In this document: in pieces, positions 39,421-47,920 of the stretch | Position numbering within the stretch: the stretch's first letter is position 1 | Layout of the letters: each line of letters starts with the position of its first letter | Source of the DNA: Paraburkholderia sp041321145 | Lineage (GTDB): Bacteria; Pseudomonadota; Gammaproteobacteria; Burkholderiales; Burkholderiaceae | Assembly: GCF_041321145.1 (NCBI RefSeq) | Contig: NZ_JBGGWA010000013.1 | Location: 1 to 64,000 of the forward strand | Reading direction: 5' to 3' | DNA length: 64,000 nt | Program-made: the position numbers and the translations under genes | The notes under the pieces: generated by a model | What the model was told of the DNA's origin: nothing | The model's input: the letters and a program-made list of their open reading frames with translations, nothing else | Database searches by the model: none

Positions 39421-39580
39421 CGATCCATCCGTTGAAAAAATGGCTGACGCTCAGCACGATATCCCAGGATGGCCCATTGATGAAACCGTAGCACCCGTCA
39501 CGCGTGAATGTAGCGTATCGACCCGGTTGCGGAAGTACGTCAGCGACACAGCACCAACCATTAAAGTCAATGATGGGCAT
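39344..39580 (-). CDS. Possible small hypothetical protein
   Basis: From ATG 39580: MPIIDFNGWCCVADVLPQPG, then YATFTRDGCYGFINGPSWDI. The frame looks protein-like (aromatic, Cys-bearing, low in Arg/Ala shadows) but overlaps the DUF3717 gene by 77 nt and lacks a ribosome site. It may be a real gene or a fragment. Confidence 0.35.
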   Translation of the reverse strand: MPIIDFNGWCCVADVLPQPGRYATFTRDGCYGFINGPSWDIVLSVSHFFNGWIDADFYGGAGRKGDRLLAQTLCAGAV

Positions 39581-39924
39581 GTGCGGATCTGGCGCGGCCC
39601 GTGCCCGTGACAATCATTTTCGAGATGGAGTGAAAAAGCTTGCGCGGGGCAGTCATCTTGTAACGCAGCGGCCGTCGCGGTGCTGGCACGACGCCCGTAC
39701 CCCGGATGCTGGGCGCGCCAGCACTGCACGCGCGCGACCTGCTCGGCGCCGCGGAAATAGTCGCGGTTCTCGGGTTTGGCCAGCCACCGGCGCTGACTGG
39801 CAGCCTTGCTCGCCTGACGGCACGCGGCTTCGGAGCAATACCGCTGGTGCCGCACATTGCGCACATCGGGCTCGAACCACGCTCCGCAATTCGGGCACTT
39901 GCGCTTTCTTTGCTGGCGCTTCAT
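39451..39924 (-). CDS. Zinc-finger-type protein, probably 3'-degraded
   Basis: From ATG 39924 the first 55-60 codons are clean: RKCPNCGAWFEPD, RYCSEAACRQASKAASQRRWL, ENRDYFRGAEQVARVQCWR and AQHPGYGRR. This is a Burkholderia zinc-finger family. After GYGRR the sequence no longer looks like the family and overlaps another frame, so the 3' half is probably lost or frameshifted. Relatives often lie beside transposase genes. Confidence 0.5.
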   Translation of the reverse strand: MKRQQRKRKCPNCGAWFEPDVRNVRHQRYCSEAACRQASKAASQRRWLAKPENRDYFRGAEQVARVQCWRAQHPGYGRRASTATAAALQDDCPAQAFSLHLENDCHGHGPRQIRTCPSLTLMVGAVSLTYFRNRVDTLHSRVTGATVSSMGHPGISC

Positions 39925-40131
39925 GGACCGGCCCTCCCTGGGGCCGATCATGCGACGCGCCAATGCCCCGTGCCGATCGCACGAAGAACAGACACAACGG
40001 AAGGCAAGGAGAAACAGGGACTGAAGTCGCCGAAGAAAAGCCAGCCTTTAGAGAGATGACTTCGAAGAAAAACCAGGAAGAAAAGACGCTTTCACACCGT
40101 CAGTTTTTGACGACTTTCAGGTCGCCGATGA

Positions 40132-40599
40132 CACGAACTTCTGAAGGTCGTGCTTGACGAGATCGGCCTGCGCTCCTTTCCGAAGACGAGCGGCGGTAAG
40201 GGCATTCACGTTGTTGTTCCTCTGACGCGCCGGCAGGGATGGAGCGAGACCAAGGCCTTCGCACACGCGGTTGCAAAGCATATGGCTAAGGTCGTGCCGC
40301 AAAGACTCTCGGCAGTGCTCGGGCCGAAAAACCGCGTGGGCAAAATTTTTATCGACTACCTGCGCAACAGTCGCGGGGCGAGCACGGTTGCCGCCTTCTC
40401 AGTGCGGACCCGCTCAGGGATGGGCGTATCGATGCCGTTCTCGTGGGACGAACTGAAGCAGGTGACGCGCGGCGATGAATGGTCGATGCGCAAGGCCGTT
40501 GAGCGTCAACGGTCGCTGAGAGATGACCCGTGGCATGGCTACTGGCAGACCCGGCAGGGCGTAACCGCGACAATGCGGCGGGCGGCGGGTATGGATTAA
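40132..40599 (+). pseudogene. LigD polymerase-domain remnant
   Basis: The frame LLKVVLDEIGLRSFPKTSGG, then GIHVVVPLTRRQGW and FIDYLRNSRGASTVAAFSVR, is the C-terminal part of the primase-polymerase domain of DNA ligase D, including the KTSGGKG and DYLRN motifs. The catalytic N-terminal half and the nuclease/ligase domains are absent and a stop lies just upstream. It is a deletion remnant of a non-homologous end-joining gene. Confidence 0.85.
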
Positions 40600-41179
40600 C
40601 TGCGCCGGGCCGCGACGGCCCTGGCGAGGTGCTCCGACGCCGAGCATGGGGCAACACTGACCGCCGACGGGCTCACACCGACCCACAACGGCCGTTGGAA
40701 GACGCATCAGGTGAACGGCAGCCTTTTAGTAAGCAACGGTCGTCCGTGCCTTCGTGACGGACAAGCTCTGATGTCATTCGTCAGTTCGGCAGCGCAAGCT
40801 ATGGAGCCATTTTCCTTCGCATCTGTGGGCGAGCGTACACTTTCCGCATCGCCTGTTCTCCATTTTGATTTAAAAGAGGGATGCGGCACCGGTTGAGTGC
40901 TTTGGCGTCTTTCTGGTTCCACCTTGCAGAGGGGAAGAGGCACGCGACAAATTAACCTGACATGCTCCAGCTCTGAGCCTCAGTGCCCTCACGTCGGTTG
41001 GCATCCGGTTGGGGGCTTCTGATGACCCCGATTTCGATAAATACGGAACGGATGCAGCCAAAGCACTCGCCTCAATTGACCCAAACGCCGCCGTGCACAA
41101 CACCGAAAATCTAGAGTATTTTGCCGAGACCACCGCCTTCAACAGATAGTCACTCTGTAGCTAGATTGGAGATCGACTA
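40600..41179. other. 580 nt without a supported gene
   Basis: No family-supported gene. GC drops toward the next gene, suggesting a boundary between older and newly acquired DNA. Confidence 0.4.
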
Positions 41180-43030
41180 ATGCTCCATGAAAAATTGTTG
41201 GTTGTTCTTGCTATCGCGATCGTTGGCGAGCTCGCCCCTAAAGGGGCGTGGGCTCACGATATATCTCCGATAACTGCGACGCGCTCGGCGCTACCTGGCG
41301 ACGCATACGACACCGACAAGCAGGACTTCCTCGGCGGGGCATGCGTTGCCGGATCACTCGTACCCGCAGGTACCGCGACGTCGTCATTTAGCTTCCAGAA
41401 CTCACTGTCGCAGTCTGAAGCACAAAGCCAGCTTGGGATTGAAGTGGGAGGGCGTGCGCAATTTGGCGCTGTCAGCACTAGTGCGGCTGCAAAATTTGCC
41501 CAGAGCAGTACGTCTTCGCAATACTCTATATCTTCGATATGGTTATCTGATTACGAGCTTCCCACAGACCGGTTCCTGTATTCCGGACTTACGGCCGCGG
41601 GGAAGTCCGTGCAGTCTTCAGCAGGTCAATGGACGGCCACGTGCGGCGACGAGTATGTAAGCGAAATTACGCGGGGCGCCAAATTATTCTTTTCAATCCG
41701 GATTGATTTCAATTCATTGGAGCAAAAACAAAGCTTTCAGACAGAATTCAGCATAGCAGGACCGCTGTACTCTGTGAATGCGACGATGGCCCAGGCGTCG
41801 CGCCAATTTTCACGCGATACTAAAGTAAAAATTTCAGCGTTCCAAATTGGCGGTGACGTGAGCAAGATAACCAGGATCTTTGATCCATCGAGCAATGGAT
41901 CCGAGAGTTTCGTGCAGTGCACCTTAGGTGACCTTTCTAAATGCGCCGCAGTTATCCAGTCAGCTCTGAATTATGCAACCGACACTAGCAAAGGCTTCCC
42001 TTCTCAAATCGCTCCGGGAGCGTCCCCCGGAAGCGCGCCACTGTTATATAGGACGACATCATACAGTAGCTTGGGCTTACAAGAGCCCGGACCGCCTTTT
42101 CTGTCGCAGATCGTGACGGAATCGCGAAAGAATCTGGCAAACACGTTTAATAACCAGCTCCAATATAAATTGGATATTGACCGTCTTTTAGAATTTGGCC
42201 TTGAGGGTGAAAAACGAACGCGTATTGAGGAGCAGCAAAAAAGCGTGGATGCTAATTTAGCGTCACTTCTTACGGCGAGCGCCGTATGCTACGATTCGCC
42301 GCCTAATTGTCCATCCGCAGTGTCGGATCTCCGACTCAATGCAGTAAATACTGCTGTGCTAATACTTCCGCCTCTGCCGACTGCCGATTATCGTCTCTTG
42401 ACGACCCACCGGGGATTGTGGGGTCGCGATGCCTCCGTCTCGAAGATGAATGAGAGATACCATATCCGTATGTCTGTGCCGGGAATCCCAGGCCCGTTCG
42501 AGTCTTCTGGAAAAATGACGCTCCAGTATGTTGGAGACGGGGAAGCTAGCGCCGTGATAATGATTAACGGCACAGGTCTCGACCACGCAACCCTGATGTT
42601 CGAGGATACTGGCATCCGCACTTATCCCTTGTCAGTTAGTCAAGGACAAACACCCGAAAAAGCGACAGAGACGTCATCGTTTCTCGTTGTCGATTCGACG
42701 AGGGGCAATCCCGGCTGGCGCGACATAAATACTTCGGCGGAACGAGAAGCCTTATGGACATCCACGATGCCAAAGGCCGATGGGGTGTTCTATCTCTTGG
42801 TCTATGACGTATTCGGGCGAAAGACTCGTTTTGACATCGACTACCAGCACTGGTACCACATAGCCTCTAAGGATGGATCAAATTGTTTCTTAAATGAAAG
42901 TTACACCGTAGAAGATCGCTGGTGGATTCCGGGAGGGTCGGGCACCTCGGTGGCCGGGACTGGACCGTTTTCGAGAGCCTATACTCACGGAGAGATATCG
43001 ACCAAGCCCATTCAAGGTGAATGTAAGTAA
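41180..43030 (+). CDS. Exported 616-aa protein with MACPF-like segment
   Basis: A signal peptide (LLVVLAIAIVGELAPKGAWA) is followed by a Ser/Gln-rich beta region. At about 150-190 CGDEYVSEITRGAKLFFSIR recalls the MACPF signature (G-x-x-[YF]-V ... G-G/A). Helical stretches and a C-terminal beta domain follow. Base composition is clearly lower in GC than its neighbours, so it was probably acquired. A secreted pore-forming or surface protein is a reasonable but unproven reading. Alternatively it is an unknown secreted protein. Confidence 0.5.
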   Translation: MLHEKLLVVLAIAIVGELAPKGAWAHDISPITATRSALPGDAYDTDKQDFLGGACVAGSLVPAGTATSSFSFQNSLSQSEAQSQLGIEVGGRAQFGAVSTSAAAKFAQSSTSSQYSISSIWLSDYELPTDRFLYSGLTAAGKSVQSSAGQWTATCGDEYVSEITRGAKLFFSIRIDFNSLEQKQSFQTEFSIAGPLYSVNATMAQASRQFSRDTKVKISAFQIGGDVSKITRIFDPSSNGSESFVQCTLGDLSKCAAVIQSALNYATDTSKGFPSQIAPGASPGSAPLLYRTTSYSSLGLQEPGPPFLSQIVTESRKNLANTFNNQLQYKLDIDRLLEFGLEGEKRTRIEEQQKSVDANLASLLTASAVCYDSPPNCPSAVSDLRLNAVNTAVLILPPLPTADYRLLTTHRGLWGRDASVSKMNERYHIRMSVPGIPGPFESSGKMTLQYVGDGEASAVIMINGTGLDHATLMFEDTGIRTYPLSVSQGQTPEKATETSSFLVVDSTRGNPGWRDINTSAEREALWTSTMPKADGVFYLLVYDVFGRKTRFDIDYQHWYHIASKDGSNCFLNESYTVEDRWWIPGGSGTSVAGTGPFSRAYTHGEISTKPIQGECK

Positions 43031-43200
43031 GTGTGCCTTTTAGGCGTGCCCGCAATGAAAATTGTTTTGTCTTTGGCAGCGGCGACAAATAGCGAGGCTA
43101 TGGAACGCCCGGAGGCCTGCGTCGAAGGAACGGTGCAGCGGGGCAGGCGTTGATCTGTGCGGGCACGGGGCCAGGTTCGGCGGTGCCGGGAGGCGGCGAT

Positions 43201-43509
43201 ATGACCAGACGATGCGCAGTCGTGGCGGCTATGTTCGCTTCGACCTTTCTGCTCGGCTGCGCGGTCCGCGCCATGCCGTATAACGGCCCTTACCTAACGC
43301 CGAAAGAATGCCGTGACCTCGCGGCTCTAAAGTCGAATGCGCCCCCGACCATGGCGCAGCACCAGAGTGAACTGGCCGCGCTCAGGAAAGCCGGCTATGA
43401 CCCGTCGCCATGGTATGACGATCCGTACTACCCCGATGACCTGCAAGCGGCACAGCGCCTCGTCGACTACTGGTTTCAGACCGAATGTCAGCAGCCGCAG
43501 CCCGGATGA
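43201..43509 (+). CDS. DUF4148-like small lipoprotein
   Basis: ATG 43201 follows GGGAGGCGGCGAT. The 102-aa precursor has FASTFLLGC, a lipobox. QSELAALRKAGYDPSPWYDD recalls the DUF4148 motif (EL-x-L-x-x-AGY-x-P). It lies 117 nt upstream of the PAAR gene in the same direction. Confidence 0.65.
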   Translation: MTRRCAVVAAMFASTFLLGCAVRAMPYNGPYLTPKECRDLAALKSNAPPTMAQHQSELAALRKAGYDPSPWYDDPYYPDDLQAAQRLVDYWFQTECQQPQPG

Positions 43510-43625
43510 TGGGCGTGAATGTGCTGACGATCCCTAGGGGCCGAACCGGGAACCCGGGAGTTTCCCTTTGCGGATGCCGATTGCGGTCGTACCATGCGAT
43601 TTCGTCCGACGAAAAGGAGGCGCGC

Positions 43626-44258
43626 ATGGTCCAGCGTTACTACATTCGCAAAGGCGACAGCACCACCGCAGGCGGCACGGTAACCGAAGGCTCGGCCGTC
43701 ATGCACTGTGATGGCTTGCCTCTCGCGTTTGAAGGCGACGCGGTGAGCTGCCCTGCATGCCACAGCACTGGCAAGATTCTGTGTGACGGTCCCCGCTGGT
43801 CAAAGGCAGGTCCCGATGGCAGACAAACCGCACTGAGTGATGATCTCTGTCTGTGCCGATGCAATCCATTGCCGCGGCTCATCGCTTCGCAAAGCACAAT
43901 GTCAATGTCGATGGACGGCTCGCCGGCAGACCCAGTCGTGCAGCAGGCCACGGCCCATGTGTATGCGCCTAACGCGGAGGCCGCGACCACCGCGCCGAGC
44001 GCAACCTCTGGGTCAGCGGGGAGCGGGCTGAAGCAGTCGACGCCGCTCGCCTTTGCCAGCAACGCCGCAAGTAGCGGGGATGCGATGGAACTGGCCGCTC
44101 GAGGCGTGAGCGAGGACGACGAGGCGGAGTGTCATGCGCAGTACGAACTCGACATGGAAACGTGCAATGCGGCCAGGGCCATGTATAGAAATCCCGCGTA
44201 TTTTCTGGCCTGCTCGCAGCGGGCGTTCGAGCGTTATCAACAGTGCAGGGGTTACTAA
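43626..44258 (+). CDS. PAAR-domain protein with C-terminal extension
   Basis: The N-terminal 90 residues form a PAAR domain: YYIRKGDSTTAGGTVTEGS, then GLPLAFEGDAVSCPACHSTG and LCLCRCNPLP with Cys/His zinc ligands. PAAR proteins tip the type VI secretion spike. The C-terminal extension is Ala/Ser-rich then Cys-bearing (CHAQYELDMETCNAARAM, ACSQRAFERYQQCRGY), a possible effector. AAAAGGAGG precedes ATG 43626. No other T6SS gene is in the window, so it is an orphan that may use a system elsewhere. Confidence 0.82.
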   Translation: MVQRYYIRKGDSTTAGGTVTEGSAVMHCDGLPLAFEGDAVSCPACHSTGKILCDGPRWSKAGPDGRQTALSDDLCLCRCNPLPRLIASQSTMSMSMDGSPADPVVQQATAHVYAPNAEAATTAPSATSGSAGSGLKQSTPLAFASNAASSGDAMELAARGVSEDDEAECHAQYELDMETCNAARAMYRNPAYFLACSQRAFERYQQCRGY

Positions 44259-44597
44259 ATGGAAGCGAAGCGCAAGACGTGCGTGATCACGCTATTCGAT
44301 GAGGACGCAAAAGCAATTTCGTATCACCACGTTACGCAGGATCTCGTGGCGACAGCCATCGCGACAAGCACCAGCGTCGATGTGCCGCTCGAAGACTTTG
44401 ATAACCGGCTCGACGATGATTTTGCACGTCGACTGGGCGGCATGATCTTGCTCATTCTCGCCGGCCGTTCGCCATTCCTTAAGAGCCATCTTGCGCTCAC
44501 CACTGAAAACGATCGTGACGCATCTGAGCCGTCTTCCGGACCCGGTACGACGCCGCCGGAAACTGGAAAACGTTCATGGTGGGGGAAAAAGCCATAA
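44259..44597 (+). CDS. Partner of the PAAR protein (possible immunity or adaptor)
   Basis: The ATG begins right after the PAAR stop (TAAATG), so the two are a translation-coupled pair. The 112-aa protein has no signal peptide; a helix LGGMILLILAGRSPFL near 60-75 is moderately hydrophobic, and the tail is Pro/Thr/Ser-rich. No family is recognised. Position fits an immunity protein or adaptor. Confidence 0.6.
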   Translation: MEAKRKTCVITLFDEDAKAISYHHVTQDLVATAIATSTSVDVPLEDFDNRLDDDFARRLGGMILLILAGRSPFLKSHLALTTENDRDASEPSSGPGTTPPETGKRSWWGKKP

Positions 44598-44722
44598 CGG
44601 GGTGCAAATGGCGACGCGCCCCCTAGAAGGTCAGGCAAACGTAAGAGGCCGGCGGTTCGCGCTGCCGCGTCTATGCATAGCCGGTGGCAGAATGATCGCC
44701 CCGATTCTCAATGGAGACTGGC

Positions 44723-45619
44723 ATGTCGATTCTGGTGGGCACCGCTTCCTGGACTGACAAGACGCTGATTGAGTCCGGCGCCTTCTACCCTCCCGGCTGC
44801 AATAGCGCAGAAGCTCGCCTTCGGTATTACGCAAGCGTGTTCCCCCTGGTCGAAGTCGATTCCTCGTACTACGCGATGCCGAGCGCGAGCAACAGCGCCT
44901 TATGGGTCGAGCGCACACCGCCAGGGTTCGTCTTTGACTTGAAGGCCTTCCGGCTGTTCACCGGCCACCAGACCGAGCCGCGGTTCTTCCCGAAGGATTT
45001 ACAGGCCCATCTACCGGACACTGGCAAGAAGAACCTTTACTACAAGGACATACCGCCGGCGGTGCTGGATGAATTGTGGGCCCGCTTTTTTGAGGCGCTG
45101 CAGCCGCTACATACGGCCGGCAAGTTAGGCTCAGTGCTTTTCCAGTTTCCTCACTGGATCACCGCGGCACCGAAAGCGAGGGAGCACGTTGAACACTGTG
45201 CCGAGCGGATGCACCCGTTTCTGACGGCGTTTGAGTTCCGCAACGAAAGCTGGCTGGGCGAGAAGCACCGCGAATCGACGCTGGCAATGGAGCGGGAGCG
45301 AGGTATCGTGCATGTCATCGTCGATGCGCCCGAGGGAGTGACCAAGCGCGCGCATACGGTATGGGAGACGACCTCGCCTGAGCTGGCGATCATGCGTCTG
45401 CATGGCCGCAATGCGTCGACGTGGAGTGGCGCCGAGTCCGCTGCCGAACGGTTCAACTATGAATACAGTGATCAGGAACTGCGCGAGCTTGCGCCACCGA
45501 TCGCACAGATCGCACGGCGTGCTGCACGTACGCACGTCCTGTTCAACAACTGCTATCGCGATGTCGCGCAGCGCAATGCGGCAACGATGGCACGGCTGCT
45601 CAACGAGATCGAGGTGTGA
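44723..45619 (+). CDS. DUF72 family protein
   Basis: ATG 44723 follows GGAGACTGGC. The 298-aa TIM-barrel protein shows MSILVGTASWTDKTLI, VEVDSSYYAMPS, FVFDLKAFRLFTGHQT and FEFRNESWLGE, then RLHGRNASTW. This matches DUF72 (YecE-like). Function in the family is not settled. The last gene before the cassette array. Confidence 0.9.
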   Translation: MSILVGTASWTDKTLIESGAFYPPGCNSAEARLRYYASVFPLVEVDSSYYAMPSASNSALWVERTPPGFVFDLKAFRLFTGHQTEPRFFPKDLQAHLPDTGKKNLYYKDIPPAVLDELWARFFEALQPLHTAGKLGSVLFQFPHWITAAPKAREHVEHCAERMHPFLTAFEFRNESWLGEKHRESTLAMERERGIVHVIVDAPEGVTKRAHTVWETTSPELAIMRLHGRNASTWSGAESAAERFNYEYSDQELRELAPPIAQIARRAARTHVLFNNCYRDVAQRNAATMARLLNEIEV

Positions 45620-45973
45620 GCCGACGGGTGCGCTTCCGCTAGCTGCGTGGCAAACCCGGCCCAATCGTCAGCGATCCAGGAGCCAAGGTAAGCTTTTTCC
45701 CGTGGACACCTCATTGATTGGTCAGGTGGACGAGAACCTGAAGGACTGGTTTGCTCATCGCGTCTGTCCCGCCGGCCGGCGTTGTATGCTGGCTGATGGA
45801 CGGCTCCGTTCAAATCGACGCGGGGAGCCCTACGCGACGCTGGGCGGTCGCCAGCGGTCAGATAAGACACCGCTTCGGGGGTCTGATCGACCGTTTGCGG
45901 CGTGGCGGGTGCGGCTATCCTCACGCAGTCTCTCAGGTTCTGCCACGGCCCTCGGAAATGGGCAGAATCCTTG

Positions 45974-46001
45974 AGCCGACCCTTCGCGGTCGGCTTTTTT
46001 T
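45974..46001 (+). terminator. Rho-independent terminator left of the array
   Basis: AGCCGACC (45974-45981) pairs with GGTCGGCT around a CTTCGC loop and is followed by seven T. It insulates the array from upstream transcription. Confidence 0.85.
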
Positions 46002-46078
46002 GCCTGCCGTGGCCGCTTTTCCGAGGAATCGAATAAACAAGCCGTGATACGCTTGAAAAAGACACTCATCAAATCTCT

Positions 46079-46112
46079 CTCTGAATATGGCTTTAACCGA
46101 TCCCATTCAGAG
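46079..46112 (+). promoter_or_regulatory. Inverted repeat covering the recombinase ribosome site
   Basis: CTCTGAAT at 46079-46086 is the exact complement of ATTCAGAG at 46105-46112. The right arm overlaps the AGAGGG ribosome site of ATG 46118. It could fold in the mRNA and hide the site, bind a repressor dimer, or be a recombination site. Confidence 0.6.
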
Positions 46113-46117
46113 GGCGC

Positions 46118-46789
46118 ATGACCCAAGCTGCAACACTCCGACCGGCTCAAATCCGGCATCTACTCGCCGTCACGTCTGCAACATCGCGCCATCCCGAGCG
46201 CGATTGTCTCGTTCTCCTGCTGGGCATCACGTGCGGAATGCGCGTCAGCGAAATAGCTCAAATCGAGGTTCAAGACGTGCTGTTTCCATCGGGCGCGGTC
46301 CGTTCAGAGGTCAGTCTCCGGGCCGCAATCACGAAGGGTTGTCGGCAGCGATGTGTCTATCTCACGCATCCGAGAACGGTTTCGGCTCTGGAGTGCTATC
46401 TGAACCATCGCATTGAACGTTGCATGGGAACCGAGCTAACCTCAGAGCGCTATCGAGGACTCGCGCCGTCAACGTGCCTGGTCCTTGCTGGCAAGGGCCG
46501 CAAGTTTGCGATGAGCACCAAGCGGCGAATCAACGAGGCCGGGGAGCCGGTTGATTACTCGGCGTGTGACAGCCTCCAAGCCTACGTCACAAAGCTCTAC
46601 AGGGATGCGGGGATACGCGGTGGATCGTCCCATTCGGGACGGCGCTCGTTTGCTAGCAACCTCGTTGAGCAAGGGCACGATATTGAGACGGTGCAGCAGC
46701 TTCTAGGTCATGCGGAACTGGACCACGTTTTGCCCTATCTGGCCGTATCAGATAGAAGGCTCAGGCAGATGTTCTGCGACGTGCTATGA
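46118..46789 (+). CDS. Catalytic-domain-only tyrosine recombinase
   Basis: The 223-aa protein carries the whole catalytic set: R42 (GMRVSEI), K73, H172-S-G-R175, H198 (LLGHAE) and Y207 (VLPYLAV), with usual spacing. It lacks the roughly 100-aa core-binding domain that normally wraps DNA. It is the first gene of the cassette array and points the same way as the cargo, unlike intI in integrons. It may join or excise units at GGAAAAC. Ribosome site AGAGGG lies in an inverted repeat. Confidence 0.88.
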   Translation: MTQAATLRPAQIRHLLAVTSATSRHPERDCLVLLLGITCGMRVSEIAQIEVQDVLFPSGAVRSEVSLRAAITKGCRQRCVYLTHPRTVSALECYLNHRIERCMGTELTSERYRGLAPSTCLVLAGKGRKFAMSTKRRINEAGEPVDYSACDSLQAYVTKLYRDAGIRGGSSHSGRRSFASNLVEQGHDIETVQQLLGHAELDHVLPYLAVSDRRLRQMFCDVL

Positions 46790-46812
46790 GGCTCGCGCGT
46801 GAGGTATGATCA

Positions 46813-46830
46813 TGGAACACCTATGTTCCA
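46813..46830 (+). promoter_or_regulatory. Palindromic operator candidate upstream of the Xre gene
   Basis: TGGAACA (46813-46819), CCTA, TGTTCCA (46824-46830) is a perfect 7-bp inverted repeat just after a TATGAT box (46805-46810) and 15 nt before ATG 46845. Its place fits autoregulation by the Xre protein, which would then control the array. Confidence 0.6.
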
Positions 46831-46844
46831 TTTGATAAACACCC

Positions 46845-47048
46845 ATGAGGGATACCGACGTGCTTTACGGCGAAGACGTGCAGGCCCTGCGCAAGAAGGC
46901 CGGATTGACCCAAACGCAGCTTGCGGAGCGTTGGGGCTTGACTCGCCAACAAATCGGCCGCTACGAAAAAACCGGGCAGGAAGTGCCTGCGAAGGAGGCG
47001 GATGCATATCGCGGGCTAGTGCTTACGTTCAAATCAAATGCAACATAG
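46845..47048 (+). CDS. Xre-type HTH regulator
   Basis: The 67-aa protein is a single helix-turn-helix domain: ALRKKAGLTQTQLAERWGLT, then RQQIGRYEKTGQEVP. It should bind as a dimer, probably at the palindrome 15 nt upstream. GTG 46860, with GAGGG at good spacing, is an alternative start giving 62 aa. Likely represses its own promoter and perhaps the recombinase or cargo. Confidence 0.85.
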   Translation: MRDTDVLYGEDVQALRKKAGLTQTQLAERWGLTRQQIGRYEKTGQEVPAKEADAYRGLVLTFKSNAT

Positions 47049-47050
47049 GC

Positions 47051-47080
47051 GTCGCATTTGTAATTGCGGCGAGATATGAT
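47051..47080 (+). promoter_or_regulatory. Possible array promoter
   Basis: TATGAT at 47075-47080 is a good -10 and repeats the box at 46805; the -35 (GTCGCA or TCGCAT) is poor. It lies before the first cargo gene, so it could serve as the common promoter of the array, like Pc in integrons. Confidence 0.4.
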
Positions 47081-47138
47081 TCCCTCATGGTCGGCGCGCA
47101 TGTGCCGATAACACGGACAGAAAAAAGGAAAAGAGGGT

Positions 47139-47393
47139 ATGGAAAGCAATCAAGAACACGATGGCATTCTCGTTTCGATAGCAGGCACGCGCGTCCATGT
47201 TGTGAACGGCATTCAACGCCTGTTCGATCTTATCGAGACGCGCGGGAAGGCTGTAGCAATCTCGACGGATCGTAAGCGCGTGGAATTTACCAAGAGCGCT
47301 TGCGGGACTCATTTGGTTCCGCGTCTACTTGACCCGCAGGACGTGATGACCACGGACACACTGACGCTTGAGCAAAGCAAGGCGTCCGAGTAA
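47139..47393 (+). CDS. Array cargo, hypothetical 84 aa
   Basis: The first cargo gene. The soluble protein reads GILVSIAGTRVHVVNGIQRL, then TRGKAVAISTDRKRVEFTK, mostly beta. No family is recognised. A variant motif GGAAAAG (47127-47133) lies upstream, joined to GAGGG as ribosome site. It could belong to the core (recombinase, Xre, this gene) rather than to cargo. Confidence 0.6.
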   Translation: MESNQEHDGILVSIAGTRVHVVNGIQRLFDLIETRGKAVAISTDRKRVEFTKSACGTHLVPRLLDPQDVMTTDTLTLEQSKASE

Positions 47394-47411
47394 CAGCGGA
47401 AAACAGAAATC

Positions 47412-47891
47412 ATGTCCGTCTACTTCATCCGCGAGCAGCCCGAGGAATACATCAAGGTCGGCGTATCCCGTAGTCCTCCGAAGCGTGTCAAGAACCTTCA
47501 GACTGGAAATCCTCGTGTGCTGGAACTGTTGGGGTGGATTCAGACGGAAGGTCAAGACTATGAGCTTGAGGCCATCCTCCACTCAAAGCTTGAAGATTAC
47601 TGCGTGCTGGGTGAGTGGTTTGAAATAGACACGGGTGTTGTTTTGGATTTACTCAGAAGGGCTGGCATCGATGGCTTTGTTGCGAAGAACGCGGATGCGT
47701 TTGAAATCACCGGCAGAGATCGTGATGGTGTGCCGGAATACCTCGGCGTGTGCAAGTGGGTCGACTTGGAACTGTACGAATGCTGCCCGTATTGCGGATG
47801 TATGTGTGGGATGCACGAGCAAGAGGCCAGTGGAATGTTTCATTGTCTAAGCTGCGATGAGCTGACGCTATTCGATGAATTGCCAGACTAG
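47412..47891 (+). CDS. GIY-YIG / T5orf172-like protein with zinc ribbon
   Basis: The 159-aa protein starts SVYFIREQPEEYIKVGVSRS, continues with PPKRVKNLQTGNPRVLELLG, and has YELEAILHSKLEDYCVLGEWF, the T5 Orf172/GIY-YIG fold. A zinc-binding tail has C125, C128, C145 and C148. It may bind or nick DNA. The motif GGAAAAC is 8 nt before ATG. Confidence 0.75.
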   Translation: MSVYFIREQPEEYIKVGVSRSPPKRVKNLQTGNPRVLELLGWIQTEGQDYELEAILHSKLEDYCVLGEWFEIDTGVVLDLLRRAGIDGFVAKNADAFEITGRDRDGVPEYLGVCKWVDLELYECCPYCGCMCGMHEQEASGMFHCLSCDELTLFDELPD

Positions 47892-47920
47892 GTATTGAAC
47901 GGAAAACGAGGTAGAGCAAC

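Larger units (their letters stand above)
45620..46117. other. Region between DUF72 and the recombinase
   Basis: A frame at about 45700-45974 (VDTSLIGQVDENLKDWFAHR and on) has some protein character but a weak start. Near its end an inverted repeat TTCTGCC...GGCAGAA and a terminator follow, so this may be a short transcript or small RNA. It should also contain the left edge of the cassette array. Confidence 0.4.

Noticed and set aside
40870..41142. 90-aa minus-strand frame
   Set aside because: No ribosome site, no motif, lies in a gene-poor boundary.
45780..46001. tmRNA or 6S RNA
   Set aside because: No tRNA-like ends, no tag frame and no long closing stem that I could draw; only a hairpin and terminator are clear.
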